Notes: generated from the letters alone by a model not told the origin. A DNA stretch of 36,765 nt from an uncultured Lachnospiraceae bacterium (GCA_902785985.1 CADABA010000004.1:1-36765), one strand, 5' to 3'; counted from the stretch's first letter, positions 6,681 to 16,672 are shown. Translations and numbers: made by a program.

Positions 6681-8756
6681 TTACTCGATATTCGGCCGGA
6701 TCCCGGAGTCTTCAAGAAGCGATCCTGTATAGTCCGGATTCTGACACAGCAGCATGATCGGGGCAGCCGCGTCTCTTCCTGAGATCGGGAAGGACGACCA
6801 GGGATGCGCCTTATAAAGTTCCGCGAATTTCATGATCCCGCTCTGCACCGATGAGACATCGATCTTCTCCTTATACTGCGAAAAAACATACTGACCGTCC
6901 CCGGCGAATCCGCGAAAAGAGCGCTCTGCAGAACAGAGAAGAAGTTCCAGGACCATATTGTGGCCTTCCGCGGGGTCGTGCAGTTTCCAGATATCCCGGT
7001 TTTCCAAGGCAGAAAAGAGATATGAAAAGAGCTTTCCGTCAGCCATCTCCGTGACGGAAGCCCCGAAATCGCCGCTTTTTGCGCTGGCTGTACCCGCAAG
7101 CAGCCCGTATACATCGCAGTCGAAATTCCAGACATCGCAGAGCATTTTCCGGAGGGTGACCGCTCCGCTGCCGACCCAGCCGACGTCAACAACAGCAATT
7201 TTTTTCCGTTTCCCTGCTGCCGCTTCTCCGCTGTCGAGAATTCCCTCATAATACCGCTTTCCCGCAGCGATTTCCGTCTCATAGTGAGCGCACACCTCCT
7301 CCCAGTGATCATCGAGAAACTTTATCAGATCCCGGGAGACGGAGAAGCTCAGCTCTGTATCAGGTGTGTAACGGCCGCGGGAAGAGACGGCCCGGAGCAT
7401 GGAGGTCCCGGCTGTCCGACCTTCCTTTGCTTCCGGTTTCGGATACTCGGAAATGAAACGGTCAAGCATGTCGCTGATTTCCATCGTATCAAAAATACCG
7501 GCCAACGTATATCCCTGATCTGTTTTATGGGATACCATCCTCTGTACGAAATGAGATTTCATCCGGGATGCGCACATTTTTGTGCCGGCAAGACGGGACC
7601 AGAGAGCATATCTGCATTTTTCTGCTTCATCCGGGTACAGATATGTATATACCCGCATGAGAATATCTCCGTCCCTGGAAAGGAAAAGGATCCGGTCAAT
7701 TCCCTTCTCCTCTGCGAAAGAGTGGATATATCTGCAGTAACCGGCGGCAAAAAGCCCGCCGTAAATGAAACCGAACTCAAACTCCCGGGACAGCCTTCGT
7801 GTTCCGTCGTGAAGATAGTTGTTTATTATTGAGGCGTACATTGATCCGATCAGAGGAGAAAGATCCTTTGTCCTGTACGGTCTGCCGGCTGCAGTCACAT
7901 TTTGATAGTGAAGACTTGCAAATCCCTTTCTGTGTGCCTGCCTCACATCAGAGCCCGGATCATCCCCCACCTCGATACACCGCGCGGAGGATCCGTTCCG
8001 GACGACATCGTACAGACTTCCGTCATGCTTGGACTTTCTGTGATCACAGGAGACATAGTACGAGGAAAACTCCGGATAACCGCAGTGCAGAAGCAGTTCA
8101 CGGATCCGTTCCTGCCCCAGATACATATCTGAGCAGATGACCGGCTTTTTCCCGCGTTTCAAAAGTTCAGGAACGACCTTCAGAAAATAAGGATTCCCGG
8201 ACGCGAACAGAAGCTCCGCCTCAAATTCCGCCTTCATCCCGTATGAAGCGTCAATTCCGGTCAGACGCTCCGCTTCCGTCCAGATCTCCTCAAAATCCAC
8301 TTCATAATCACCGCAGAGCGCATATCTTTTTTGCCTTGCCAGCTGTTCCGCCTCGATCCGAACGCGTCTGAGATCCGGATAGTCCAGCTTCTCCTGCAGT
8401 GCATAAAAGACATCTGCCGGCTCACTGACTTTCCGAAGGATCAATGTGTCAAACACATCAAACGAGATCACATCGTACACTTCCAGCAGATCCGCCATCC
8501 TCATCGGAGACATTTTTCGGGTCAGCTGTGATTCAGAACCCACGACAATTTTCCTTCCCTCGTCGGGCAGAAGGACGGAATCTGCCAGAAGCGCTCTGTT
8601 CTTCAGAACATAATAATCAAAATTCAGCGCACCGAGATAGGCGAGCGAATGCGCTTTTGTATGGCCGGCCCGGTATTCCTGATAACGTTCGCGGATGCCG
8701 GGCACCCGGTTTACCAGTCTGTCATGAAGTTTTCGGTGAATGTCCCTGCCGGCCAT
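6681..8756 (-). CDS. HAD-family phosphatase-like protein with C-terminal 'SRDG' module
   Basis: A 691-residue soluble protein. Residues ~95-260 are a HAD domain: motif I F-D-V-F-D-T-L (99-105, with D100 and one turn later D103 in place), motif II C-S-D-M-Y-L (198-203), a K-H-D-G segment carrying the motif III Lys (~223), and motif IV G-D-D-P-G-S-D (244-250). All catalytic residues seem intact. The C-terminal half holds F-L-S-R-D-G (338-343) and D-V-G-W-V-G (504-509), which recur in two other proteins of this locus (near 10.2 and 21.3 kb). Similar HAD proteins occur in capsule clusters, but their substrates are not settled; a sugar-phosphate substrate is an inference. The start is supported by AAGGAGG and a closer GAGG. 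The gene begins 17 bp after the GT2-fusion gene ends, so the two are co-transcribed. Confidence 0.8.
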   Translation of the reverse strand: MAGRDIHRKLHDRLVNRVPGIRERYQEYRAGHTKAHSLAYLGALNFDYYVLKNRALLADSVLLPDEGRKIVVGSESQLTRKMSPMRMADLLEVYDVISFDVFDTLILRKVSEPADVFYALQEKLDYPDLRRVRIEAEQLARQKRYALCGDYEVDFEEIWTEAERLTGIDASYGMKAEFEAELLFASGNPYFLKVVPELLKRGKKPVICSDMYLGQERIRELLLHCGYPEFSSYYVSCDHRKSKHDGSLYDVVRNGSSARCIEVGDDPGSDVRQAHRKGFASLHYQNVTAAGRPYRTKDLSPLIGSMYASIINNYLHDGTRRLSREFEFGFIYGGLFAAGYCRYIHSFAEEKGIDRILFLSRDGDILMRVYTYLYPDEAEKCRYALWSRLAGTKMCASRMKSHFVQRMVSHKTDQGYTLAGIFDTMEISDMLDRFISEYPKPEAKEGRTAGTSMLRAVSSRGRYTPDTELSFSVSRDLIKFLDDHWEEVCAHYETEIAAGKRYYEGILDSGEAAAGKRKKIAVVDVGWVGSGAVTLRKMLCDVWNFDCDVYGLLAGTASAKSGDFGASVTEMADGKLFSYLFSALENRDIWKLHDPAEGHNMVLELLLCSAERSFRGFAGDGQYVFSQYKEKIDVSSVQSGIMKFAELYKAHPWSSFPISGRDAAAPIMLLCQNPDYTGSLLEDSGIRPNIE

Positions 8757-8773
8757 GGCTACCTCGATCCTCC

Positions 8774-11470
8774 TTATCGGGAAAACAGTCCTTTTCTCAG
8801 ATAACTTACTGTCTTATAGAATGAAAAGCTCATACGGTTCCTGATGGACACGCACCGAGCGAGGATCCCTGCCCGCTTTACGCCCCCATCAGGGGAAGAA
8901 GACAGCTCCTGATCCGTGCCGGAAATGCGTTCGAAATATTTCGCCCGCCCGGCGCTACGCACACATGTCGCCTCGAACCAGGCACTCTCATGGATCGCTT
9001 TCTTCCGGATTCCCAGAGATGTGAGAAGCCTGTTCGCAAAACGATTTTCCTTCAGGTACTCTGCAGGGAATACCGGACCGACCTCACGCTCCGTCTCATC
9101 GAGCAGATCGTCCGAAAAAGGAAGGCTGCCGAAATACTCCGCCTCCTCCGGATCGGGATCCCACATGAACTTTTTCAGTTTTCGCGTCACCTCCGGTGTC
9201 AGAATACTGTCATATCCTGCCGGGATATGTCCCGGCCAGGGATCTTCGGCCTCTATGCCCTTTTCCGGGACAGACCGGGTGACAGGTTCCGGGCAAATGA
9301 GCTTTTCTCTTTCCGCCAGCTGATCCAGATACTGATCGATGTACAGAGCAAGCTTTTTGGCAATATCGTTTTTTCGGAAGGGCTCAAGAACCGGCTCCGA
9401 TATGGAATGCGTCTCTTCATCGCCCTTTTCCGCTGTCTTCACAGTCCGGTACCCGCTTGCAGTTCCATGATTTGCCCGGACTATCGCCTCAAAGAGACTG
9501 TTCGAGAATAATACTTTGTTGAAAAGCTTCGTCTTCGGCCCGAAATAAAAGCTGTGATACGTTCCGGGATCCGTGCCCTTCGGGATCTCAAAAAGTCCGA
9601 AATAAAAGCCTTCCACAGGTGTTTCGACCCCGCATCTTCTTCGAATCTCATCGATACTCTTCTGTGTCGTTCCGGTCCACCCGCTGTCGACAATACCTAT
9701 GCGCAAAGGTATGTCCCTCTTCGAATGAATATGATCCGAATTGCCGCACTCTCTACAGGAATCTTCTGCCCGGGTCCTGTTCGCTCTGCCCTTTTCCTCC
9801 TCACGGATCCCGGCTTCCTCCAGAAGTCCCTCCTGCGCAAAATACGCGCGAAGCGGATCCCACGAAGCCCTCGACCGTGCAATGAGAAAATCTGTATAGG
9901 CACGGTTCTCAGCTAGTCTCCTCCTTATCTTCGAAAGATCGGAATACGGGATCACCTGATCAGGGGCGATGTCGGGAAATTCGGCCTGCATTTTTTCCAT
10001 ATCCTCCGCCCGGAAACCGGATCTCATGAGGATCTTTCGGAAGGTCACATCGATCCCGCCGCGGGTCACATGGTCCAGGGCTTCGCCGACATTTTCCGAA
10101 TACATGGGTACCCTGAGCGAATACCTCGAACAATACAGATATCGGCATTCTATATCCACTTTATAAGATTCCACAAGCCTTACTGCCGACCGGTAAGGGA
10201 GATATCCGTCTCTCGAGAGAAAATAAAGACGCTTTATCCCCCTTGCCTCAGCCTCTCTTAGGACCCAGACAGTGAAGGATACGATCAGCGGGGCGAAAAC
10301 ATCCTGCAGGATTCTCTCCCTGTAAGCGGCATCCGCAGGAGCGAAGACATCCTGCAGAATTCTCTCCCTGTAAGCGAAATCCGCAGGAGCGAAGACATCC
10401 TGCAGGATCCTCTCCCTGTAAGCGGCATCCGCAGGAGCGAAGACATCCCGCAGGATTCTCTCCCTGTAAGCTGTATCCGTATTCGAAGATTCCTGTCCCC
10501 TGTCCGGATTTCTGCGATCCCATCCGTTTCTTCTTCCTGTCCGTATACGCTGCGCAATATCCGGGAAGAGCGATGCAATGCCGACGAGAACCGGCTTCAC
10601 GACATAGGGGAACGTCTTCAGTGAGAGGATTCCCAGCTGTCTGAATCCCCGGATCCTGATGAGCATTTCGCTGAGGCAGCTTTTGAACGGACGGTGCATC
10701 GTCCGCTCATTTTCGCGGTACAGAAGAAGCGGTCTCTCAAGGTTATACCCGCGAAGCCCCTCACTATGAAGACGCATAAAAAGCTCGTAGTCCTCGCATC
10801 GGGCGGTGAGCGGGGAGACATGATAATGCCTTAAGAGAGAGCTTTCCCGTGTCCGCTTCCCTGCTCTCTGCGGCGATCCCGGAAGCCCCGAAAGCGAGGC
10901 AGCAGACGCAGAGTCCGGACCGGCGGAAGGAAAAAACACCTCCCGGCGGAACATCACGGACGGATGAATATATGGGGAAGAATGTAAAAAGGCGCGGGCG
11001 TCCGGCCTTTCAGGACGCAGCGCGCTTCCCCAGATCCGATTTTTCTCAAAAAGCTCTGCAGAGGAGGCGACCCACATGTGTTCCGGGTTTTCGCGAAGAA
11101 ACTTCACCTGGATCTCAAGCCTCTCCGGACGGGAAATGTCATCCGCGTCCATCCGCGCAATAAAGTCACCTCGGGCATGGGGAATACAGCGGTTCAGTGC
11201 ATGTGCGAGACCCATATTCTTCCGATTTCGGGTAACCCGGATCCTCACGTCGGAAGCGGCAAGTTTCCTTATGCTCCGATACGTATCCTCCGAAGAGCCG
11301 TCATCACAGATCAGGAGCTCCCATGCTGTGAGTGTCTGCATTCTGATGGAGCGGACCGCGGCGGATAATTCATAAAGATCCGGCTCATAAGTGCCCATAA
11401 CGACGCTCACGAGAGGGTTCCTGTCCATATTTTGATTTTCCGAAGCATTGCCCTGTTTTTTCATGTCCAT
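8774..11470 (-). CDS. GT2 glycosyltransferase fused to 'SRDG' module
   Basis: About 898 residues from an ATG at 11470 (a second ATG at 11464 is an alternative); the frame stays open to 11710 but would overlap the upstream gene. Residues ~18-290 are a GT-A fold family 2 glycosyltransferase (V-S-V-V-M-G-T-Y, C-D-D-G-S, and D-A-D-D as the metal-binding DxD). After a linker come four tandem copies of a 16-residue unit, A-Y-R-E-R-I-L-Q-D-V-F-A-P-A-D-A. The last copy runs into the C-terminal module, with F-L-S-R-D-G near residue 417 and D-S-G-W-T-G near 593. No HAD phosphatase motif I occurs here, unlike its relatives. It likely transfers a sugar on the cytoplasmic face during polymer assembly. It lies between a GT4 gene and the HAD-fusion gene in the same operon. 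Confidence 0.82.
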   Translation of the reverse strand: MDMKKQGNASENQNMDRNPLVSVVMGTYEPDLYELSAAVRSIRMQTLTAWELLICDDGSSEDTYRSIRKLAASDVRIRVTRNRKNMGLAHALNRCIPHARGDFIARMDADDISRPERLEIQVKFLRENPEHMWVASSAELFEKNRIWGSALRPERPDARAFLHSSPYIHPSVMFRREVFFPSAGPDSASAASLSGLPGSPQRAGKRTRESSLLRHYHVSPLTARCEDYELFMRLHSEGLRGYNLERPLLLYRENERTMHRPFKSCLSEMLIRIRGFRQLGILSLKTFPYVVKPVLVGIASLFPDIAQRIRTGRRNGWDRRNPDRGQESSNTDTAYRERILRDVFAPADAAYRERILQDVFAPADFAYRERILQDVFAPADAAYRERILQDVFAPLIVSFTVWVLREAEARGIKRLYFLSRDGYLPYRSAVRLVESYKVDIECRYLYCSRYSLRVPMYSENVGEALDHVTRGGIDVTFRKILMRSGFRAEDMEKMQAEFPDIAPDQVIPYSDLSKIRRRLAENRAYTDFLIARSRASWDPLRAYFAQEGLLEEAGIREEEKGRANRTRAEDSCRECGNSDHIHSKRDIPLRIGIVDSGWTGTTQKSIDEIRRRCGVETPVEGFYFGLFEIPKGTDPGTYHSFYFGPKTKLFNKVLFSNSLFEAIVRANHGTASGYRTVKTAEKGDEETHSISEPVLEPFRKNDIAKKLALYIDQYLDQLAEREKLICPEPVTRSVPEKGIEAEDPWPGHIPAGYDSILTPEVTRKLKKFMWDPDPEEAEYFGSLPFSDDLLDETEREVGPVFPAEYLKENRFANRLLTSLGIRKKAIHESAWFEATCVRSAGRAKYFERISGTDQELSSSPDGGVKRAGILARCVSIRNRMSFSFYKTVSYLRKGLFSR
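10293..10484 (-). repeat. 48-bp in-frame tandem repeat, four copies
   Basis: Unit starts fall at 10293, 10341, 10389 and 10437, exactly 48 bp apart; the fourth copy diverges at its end. Copies differ at only a few bases. Each encodes one 16-residue helix (A-Y-R-E-R-I-L-Q-D-V-F-A-P-A-D) inside the GT2-fusion protein. Being a multiple of three, copy-number change would keep the frame. Confidence 0.95.
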
Positions 11471-11496
11471 CCCGAAATCGTCATGTGCGGATCTTT

Positions 11497-12702
11497 TCAC
11501 AGTGATTCTGATTGCTCTGTTGAAGCCGGCTGCAGGTCTCTTAACGCGATCTCCTGATAGATTTCGAACATTCTTCGCACAGTCCGCTCCTTCGAAAACC
11601 TCTGTGCCGACCTCCTGCAGCACTCGGCCATTCTCTCCCGTTCCGCCTCTGTCATCTCCATGATCTTCCGGATCCCGGAGGCAAACCCGTCCGCATCCTG
11701 CGGCGCGCACACATATCCGTTCACCCCATTGTTCATATACTCCCGGCTTCCTCTGTTATCGGAAGCGACGACCGGAACGCCCATTGCCAGCGACTCCAGC
11801 CCGGACATGCCAAGTCCTTCCCTGATCGAGGGAAAAACCGTCACGTCGGCGGCACCGTAATAGCCGCGCATCTCCCTCTGATACCCGAAGAACCGAACAG
11901 TCTCAGAAAGTCCGAGCCCGGCCGCATACTGCCTTGCCTCATTCATAAAATATCCGTCACCGCAGATCCCGTAAATAAGTCTTCTTCCTCTCAGGGCTGA
12001 ACCGGACTTCAGCTTCAGGACCGCCCTCATTGCTGTCACATGATTCTTATTGCGGTTCAGTTCTCCGACAGACAAAACGAAAAAATCATCCGGCCTGATT
12101 CCAAGTCTCTCCCGCATTGCGGCCCTCTCGGCCGGATCCGCCGCGCGGAATTTATCCAGATCAAGGCCCACTCCGGGCACATAACAGACTCTTCCGCCCT
12201 TTTTAAGCCGCATCTTCTGTGCAGCCGCAAAATCTTCCCGGTTGATCACGATCAGGATATCCGAAAGCGGTGCAAGCAGCTGTTCGACTGCCCTGTACAA
12301 CACATTATTCCAGAGGGGAGCGCCTTTGTAAAAATGAAATCCGTGCGCTGTATAGATCACGGCCGGATGACGCTTTGAAAAATACCCGGCCAGCCTCCCC
12401 AGGACTCCGCCGACAGGCGTATGACAGTGGATCAGATCGATCTTTTCATTTTCAACAATGTCCATGAGCCGGCGGAGCGCCTCGAAATTCATGCGCCACA
12501 TGTAGGGTGAGCGGGCGATGGGTATATCGTGATAGATCACACCCATCCTGTCAAGATCACACGGATCGTAATGATACCCTTCCTCCGCACTGTTCGAAGC
12601 ATAGTGTATGATAAATCCGAGCGACTGAAGAAGCAGGACATTTTCCAGTTCGAATTTCCACAAAAAGCCGGATTGATTCGTGAGTATTAACGCTTTCTTC
12701 AA
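11497..12702 (-). CDS. GT4-family glycosyltransferase
   Basis: A 401-residue GT-B glycosyltransferase. The start codon is TTG (12702), with a GAGGA-type site upstream. The N-terminal domain has H-C-H-T-P-V-G and Y-T-A-H-G-F-H-F-Y-K-G, seen in the EpsD/CapM group of family 4. The C-terminal donor-binding domain has F-P-S-I-R-E-G-L-G-M-S-G-L-E-S-L-A-M-G-V-P-V-V, containing the E-x7-E motif that contacts the nucleotide sugar. It probably adds one sugar to a lipid-linked intermediate at the inner membrane face. The preceding gap (12703-12878) contains nothing I can name. It is followed closely by the GT2 fusion. The exact sugar cannot be told. Confidence 0.9.
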   Translation of the reverse strand: MKKALILTNQSGFLWKFELENVLLLQSLGFIIHYASNSAEEGYHYDPCDLDRMGVIYHDIPIARSPYMWRMNFEALRRLMDIVENEKIDLIHCHTPVGGVLGRLAGYFSKRHPAVIYTAHGFHFYKGAPLWNNVLYRAVEQLLAPLSDILIVINREDFAAAQKMRLKKGGRVCYVPGVGLDLDKFRAADPAERAAMRERLGIRPDDFFVLSVGELNRNKNHVTAMRAVLKLKSGSALRGRRLIYGICGDGYFMNEARQYAAGLGLSETVRFFGYQREMRGYYGAADVTVFPSIREGLGMSGLESLAMGVPVVASDNRGSREYMNNGVNGYVCAPQDADGFASGIRKIMEMTEAERERMAECCRRSAQRFSKERTVRRMFEIYQEIALRDLQPASTEQSESL

Positions 12703-12878
12703 GTAATCGTTTCCTCGTAATCTGAATCAGATAAGCACAGACATTTATTTCCGACAGGTTCCTCTTTTACATATGGTCAAAGACTTTCGTTCCCGGCATG
12801 CAGCCTCAGCAAACTCTTTTTCGCATTCTTCGCACGTTTGGAATCAGAAAAACTCTGCGCCGGAGATAACGGAACAGG

Positions 12879-15467
12879 TCAGGGACTTTCCATGAGCTCC
12901 TCCGCATACCGCTTTCCCCACACATAGTCATACTGAAGCAGGCGGAATGTCTCATATACCTGCCTCTGCTCTTCGTTCATTGAGGAAAGTCCCGCATAAC
13001 TTCCGTCCGTGCCGACGATCACCTGGCTGTCCGACGCACCGTAAACATCCTTCATCGAAGCGACATACCGCCTGAACGGAGCCATCGAAAGCCCGTAATT
13101 CTCCATCACGGCCGGAAAAAGCTCTCCCATCCCCATGAGTCCCATATCTCCCGTCATCTTTCCGGAATTGCTCCACACAAGGAAAGGCACCTTGTGTATC
13201 TCACAGTCATAGCGGAGCGGGTCCGCGTGCCAGGATGTCTTCTCCAGCATCCGGTCGTCCTTCGGCCCCGCATTGCTCACGTGATCCCCGAAAAAGATCA
13301 CGACCACTTCCCGATCGACTGTCCTGAAATAGTCGATCAAATCTCCGAGCGCCCTGTCCGCCTCATGGAGACCTGCCGCAAGATCATCGATCGAGCCGCG
13401 TGCAACCTCACCGTACACTTCCGACTGATAACCAACTCTGCCGGGCTCATAGATCGATCTCTCCCAGTATCCGCCGTGGTTCTGCATCGTTACGGCAAAA
13501 ATGAACAGCCCTTTTTCATCCGCTTTTTTCTCCTCGTACTGCGAAATGATCTTCGAAAAAAGCTCGGCATCCGAGACGTAGCCGCGAACCGGATCATTCT
13601 TCTCAAATGCCTCCTCAAAAAGCAGTTCATCAAAACCGAATCTGCGGTAGGCATTTTCACGATTATAATTGGAGGCAGTGTAGGGATGCATGGCAGTCGT
13701 AGTATACCCCTGCGCTTCCAGATCCCCGACGACCGTGGAGAAACCGTCGTCGATAAAGCTCCCGTAGACCATATAATCCTCGGGGAAGAATTCCCCGCTG
13801 AAACCAGTCAGGAACTCGAACTCACTGACCACCGTGCCGCCGTTAAAGACATGTGAAAAGAGCTCTCCGTGCGCAGCTTCGGAGCAGAGCCCTCTGTAAC
13901 ACGGAAGGACATCCTCATCAAATGCGATCGTATCTGTGCGGTTGATATCCCAGAAGGACTCGCTCATCACAGCAATAATGACCGGCGGCTTCTGCCCTGT
14001 CCCGGACGGCACTCTCTCCGGCTGCCCGCTCTTCCCGATTTCTTCATTTACCAGAGCCGATATTTCATCCATCCGTTCCCTGCCATATCCTTCCGGCCGG
14101 GAGGCCTGATCGAAATAATAACAGTACTCCAGAAATGCAGATAAAAAACCTCTCTCCCGGTAATAGTCGTTGACGCGGTACACCCGATACTCCGAATTAT
14201 TGGATTCCACCTTGCTGTTGATGAAGTTCGTCCGGACATAAAAGAAGGCGAGCACAGCAAAGCACAGACACATTGCGAACCGGACCGGCTGCATTCTGCG
14301 GGATCCCCGTGCAGAAAAGAGCTTTTCTTTACAAAGGCTGAGAAGGAGAACTCCGGTCAGTATGAACTCGATCGTCACGAGCCAGGCCATGACCGTCAGA
14401 GAAATCTCATAATTCCCGGCCACACCTGCCGCTTCCAGAGCCATCGTATAATCCCACGGCAGAAGCGGCATTCCCCGGTTCAGAATCTTCACATTGCTTA
14501 CGATACACAAAAGATCCGTGAGCAGAGCAGCGGTCAAAAAACCGGGGCCGATCCGATTGAACAGAAGAAAAAGGGAAATCTGCACAAGAAAAATAAAGAC
14601 TGCACCGCGAAGAAAACTCTGCGGTTCGGCTCTCAGATATTCAAGGAATACCGCGCCGTCATCATATTGAATCAGACTGATCCCGGTCAGGATCAGAACA
14701 CTCAAAAAAGCGCATAGCACAATACATGCACATGCGCTGTAAACCTTCTCCGGAATTTTGCGTTTCCTGTCCCACAGAAAGCAGGAAAATGATATCAGGA
14801 CGAGTGTGAGGACCTGCAGCCAAAGATGTCTCTCAGGAAATACCAGTGCACTTGTATCGTATCTGAACCAGGAGGTATCCCAGTCGATATTCTTATACAG
14901 ATCAGCCCGTCTCATCAGCTCTCCGTCGATCCGGATCTCCGCGATCCCCGAGCCGACCTCCGATACCATCCCGACCGACAGGGAATGTACATCTCTGAGC
15001 GGGACGGTAAGTGTCTGCGGACTGTCGAAATCATAGACGCGCAGGTAATCATTCAGGGAATCATATGTCCACAGGCTTCCTTCATCGATCTTTACCTGCG
15101 CAAGATTTATATCCCGGCCATTGACGGCAATATGGTTCAGGCGCACATAATTACTAAGCGAAGACTCCTGCTTTTCCCCTGTTGCAACGATTGTAAGCGT
15201 GATATTCCGGTTCAGAGATTTCAGATAAAACGGTCTTAAAATTGTAATGCCGGCCGCAAGGAGAAAATAAATCCCGAACACCACACACAGGCTTTTCAAA
15301 ATCCTCTGTATCAAATTTCCCCTGTCAGTCTGAACCTTCAAATCACTCTTCCTCTGTCGGGCACCGGTCTGCTTTTCCCGGCCCCTTTCGCGGGCGTATC
15401 CTGTTATCTCTGTACCAAAAATGTCTCGCGTTCCTGCCTGGCCGCGCAGACTGCAAAGCACCTTCAT
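12879..15467 (-). CDS. LTA-synthase-like phosphoglycerol transferase (sulfatase family)
   Basis: An 862-residue membrane enzyme. After a charged N-terminus come TM1 (~55-75), a ~130-residue beta-rich extracytoplasmic insertion, and about six more hydrophobic segments to ~residue 430. The C-terminal catalytic domain has the LtaS residues in order: E in M-S-E-S-F-W (~502), the nucleophile T in N-G-G-T-V-V-S-E-F-E (~542), H in Q-N-H-G-G (~663) and D-H in F-G-D-H (~727). The spacing is close to that of S. aureus LtaS (E255, T300, H416, D475/H476). It likely transfers glycerophosphate from phosphatidylglycerol onto an outer-face glycan or makes a glycerophosphate chain. The N-terminus is uncertain: the ATG at 15467 has no good ribosome site, while downstream TTG codons (e.g. 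after AGGGGAAAT near 15315) do. It directly follows the PP2C gene, so phosphorylation control is conceivable. Confidence 0.9.
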   Translation of the reverse strand: MKVLCSLRGQAGTRDIFGTEITGYARERGREKQTGARQRKSDLKVQTDRGNLIQRILKSLCVVFGIYFLLAAGITILRPFYLKSLNRNITLTIVATGEKQESSLSNYVRLNHIAVNGRDINLAQVKIDEGSLWTYDSLNDYLRVYDFDSPQTLTVPLRDVHSLSVGMVSEVGSGIAEIRIDGELMRRADLYKNIDWDTSWFRYDTSALVFPERHLWLQVLTLVLISFSCFLWDRKRKIPEKVYSACACIVLCAFLSVLILTGISLIQYDDGAVFLEYLRAEPQSFLRGAVFIFLVQISLFLLFNRIGPGFLTAALLTDLLCIVSNVKILNRGMPLLPWDYTMALEAAGVAGNYEISLTVMAWLVTIEFILTGVLLLSLCKEKLFSARGSRRMQPVRFAMCLCFAVLAFFYVRTNFINSKVESNNSEYRVYRVNDYYRERGFLSAFLEYCYYFDQASRPEGYGRERMDEISALVNEEIGKSGQPERVPSGTGQKPPVIIAVMSESFWDINRTDTIAFDEDVLPCYRGLCSEAAHGELFSHVFNGGTVVSEFEFLTGFSGEFFPEDYMVYGSFIDDGFSTVVGDLEAQGYTTTAMHPYTASNYNRENAYRRFGFDELLFEEAFEKNDPVRGYVSDAELFSKIISQYEEKKADEKGLFIFAVTMQNHGGYWERSIYEPGRVGYQSEVYGEVARGSIDDLAAGLHEADRALGDLIDYFRTVDREVVVIFFGDHVSNAGPKDDRMLEKTSWHADPLRYDCEIHKVPFLVWSNSGKMTGDMGLMGMGELFPAVMENYGLSMAPFRRYVASMKDVYGASDSQVIVGTDGSYAGLSSMNEEQRQVYETFRLLQYDYVWGKRYAEELMESP

Positions 15468-15525
15468 CTCAGCACTTCTGCGTCCCGTTTAAAGGCTTTC
15501 CTCTCGGACATGGGTCTGTCCCATA

Positions 15526-16671
15526 TCAGATATCCAGCCCGGCTTTTCCGTCAGCGGTCTCCCGCACTTCTTTCTCATCCACCATAATATAAAACCGGCC
15601 TGCAAAGGTCTTCAGGTTCCCATTATCCGTCTTTGATACGGGAGCCGATGCGCCCTGCGGCACATAGAGATTTACGGGTTCCGTGCTGTCATTCTCCTGA
15701 CTGTCTGTCATATTAACGTTCTGTTCTGCGGGGTATATGTCATCATACTCCGGGTCCGGATCGATCCGGATATGGAGCACATCGTCGATGACTGCATTTA
15801 CCGGATCCGTGTCTCCTGTATCGTCAAGGTCCGCGCCGTCGCGTGATGTATTCTGCACATTCTTCTCGAAAGCATTCGTTTCCGAACCAGCACTCTCCTT
15901 GTAGGGAACGATCGCAACAGCAGAAAGATTATCCTTCTCTCCTCTTTTCTTATCCAGCTCGATCAGATAATTGAGATGCATACGGATCTCTTTGTCCTCA
16001 TGGAACTGTCTGCCGTCCAGATAACGGATCAGCTCCGCTTCGGTCAGGTTATGCCAGAATCCGTCCGAGCAGAGAAGAAACGTATCTTTCTCGCAGTATT
16101 TTCCTTTATAGAACAGGGGATGTATGTCCGGAGTCACGCCGATGCATTCAAGCAGCATATTCCTGCGCCGGTCGGTCTTTGCCTGTTCCGGAGTGATCTC
16201 CCCCCGCCGGACGGCCTCCGCAACGACACTCTGATCCCTCGTCATCTGATACACTTTTTCCGGTGTAATGACGAGCGCCCTGCTGTCGCCCACGTGCGCC
16301 ATGAAGTATTCATCATTCACAAGCAGGACAGCAGTCAGCGTGCTCCCGAGAGAAATCTCGTGCTTCATCCCATATTTCACAAGTCTCTCATTGCAGTCAT
16401 AAATAATCTTTCCCCACTGCTTGAAAAGATCTCTGTATGAATAGTTCTCCTCATAGATGCAGCTCGGATAATCACATTTGAACCAGGTCTCAAATGCCTC
16501 GATCAGGATCCTGCTTGCAAGTTCACCGTTCGCATATCCGCCCATTCCGTCACAGACGATTCCAAAAACGACCTCACCGCAGTCTGTAGACGCTTTGAAG
16601 AGTCCGATACTGTCCTGGTTGCTCTTGCGATGAATACCGATATCCGTATACAGTGATTGGTAAAAATTCAT
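15526..16671 (-). CDS. PP2C-family Ser/Thr protein phosphatase
   Basis: A 381-residue cytosolic protein. Residues 1-258 are a complete PP2C domain: N-Q-D (18-20), the metal-binding D41-G-M-G-G, G-D-S (128-130), L-L-C-S-D-G-F-W with D203, and K-D-N with D247. A ~120-residue Asp/Asn/Ser-rich tail without recognisable domain follows. It should remove phosphate from the targets of the kinase two genes upstream. The ATG follows the FHA-like gene's stop by one base, with GGAGAGAG inside the end of that gene as the ribosome site, so the two are translationally coupled. No membrane segment is seen. Confidence 0.94.
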   Translation of the reverse strand: MNFYQSLYTDIGIHRKSNQDSIGLFKASTDCGEVVFGIVCDGMGGYANGELASRILIEAFETWFKCDYPSCIYEENYSYRDLFKQWGKIIYDCNERLVKYGMKHEISLGSTLTAVLLVNDEYFMAHVGDSRALVITPEKVYQMTRDQSVVAEAVRRGEITPEQAKTDRRRNMLLECIGVTPDIHPLFYKGKYCEKDTFLLCSDGFWHNLTEAELIRYLDGRQFHEDKEIRMHLNYLIELDKKRGEKDNLSAVAIVPYKESAGSETNAFEKNVQNTSRDGADLDDTGDTDPVNAVIDDVLHIRIDPDPEYDDIYPAEQNVNMTDSQENDSTEPVNLYVPQGASAPVSKTDNGNLKTFAGRFYIMVDEKEVRETADGKAGLDI

Positions 16672-16672
16672 A

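Noticed and set aside
12775..12890. GAAAGTC-x2-TGACC at the end of the LTA-synthase-like gene and again ~100 bp downstream, as another post-stop duplication
   Set aside because: Similarity covers only about 14 bases with two mismatches and does not extend, so chance cannot be excluded.
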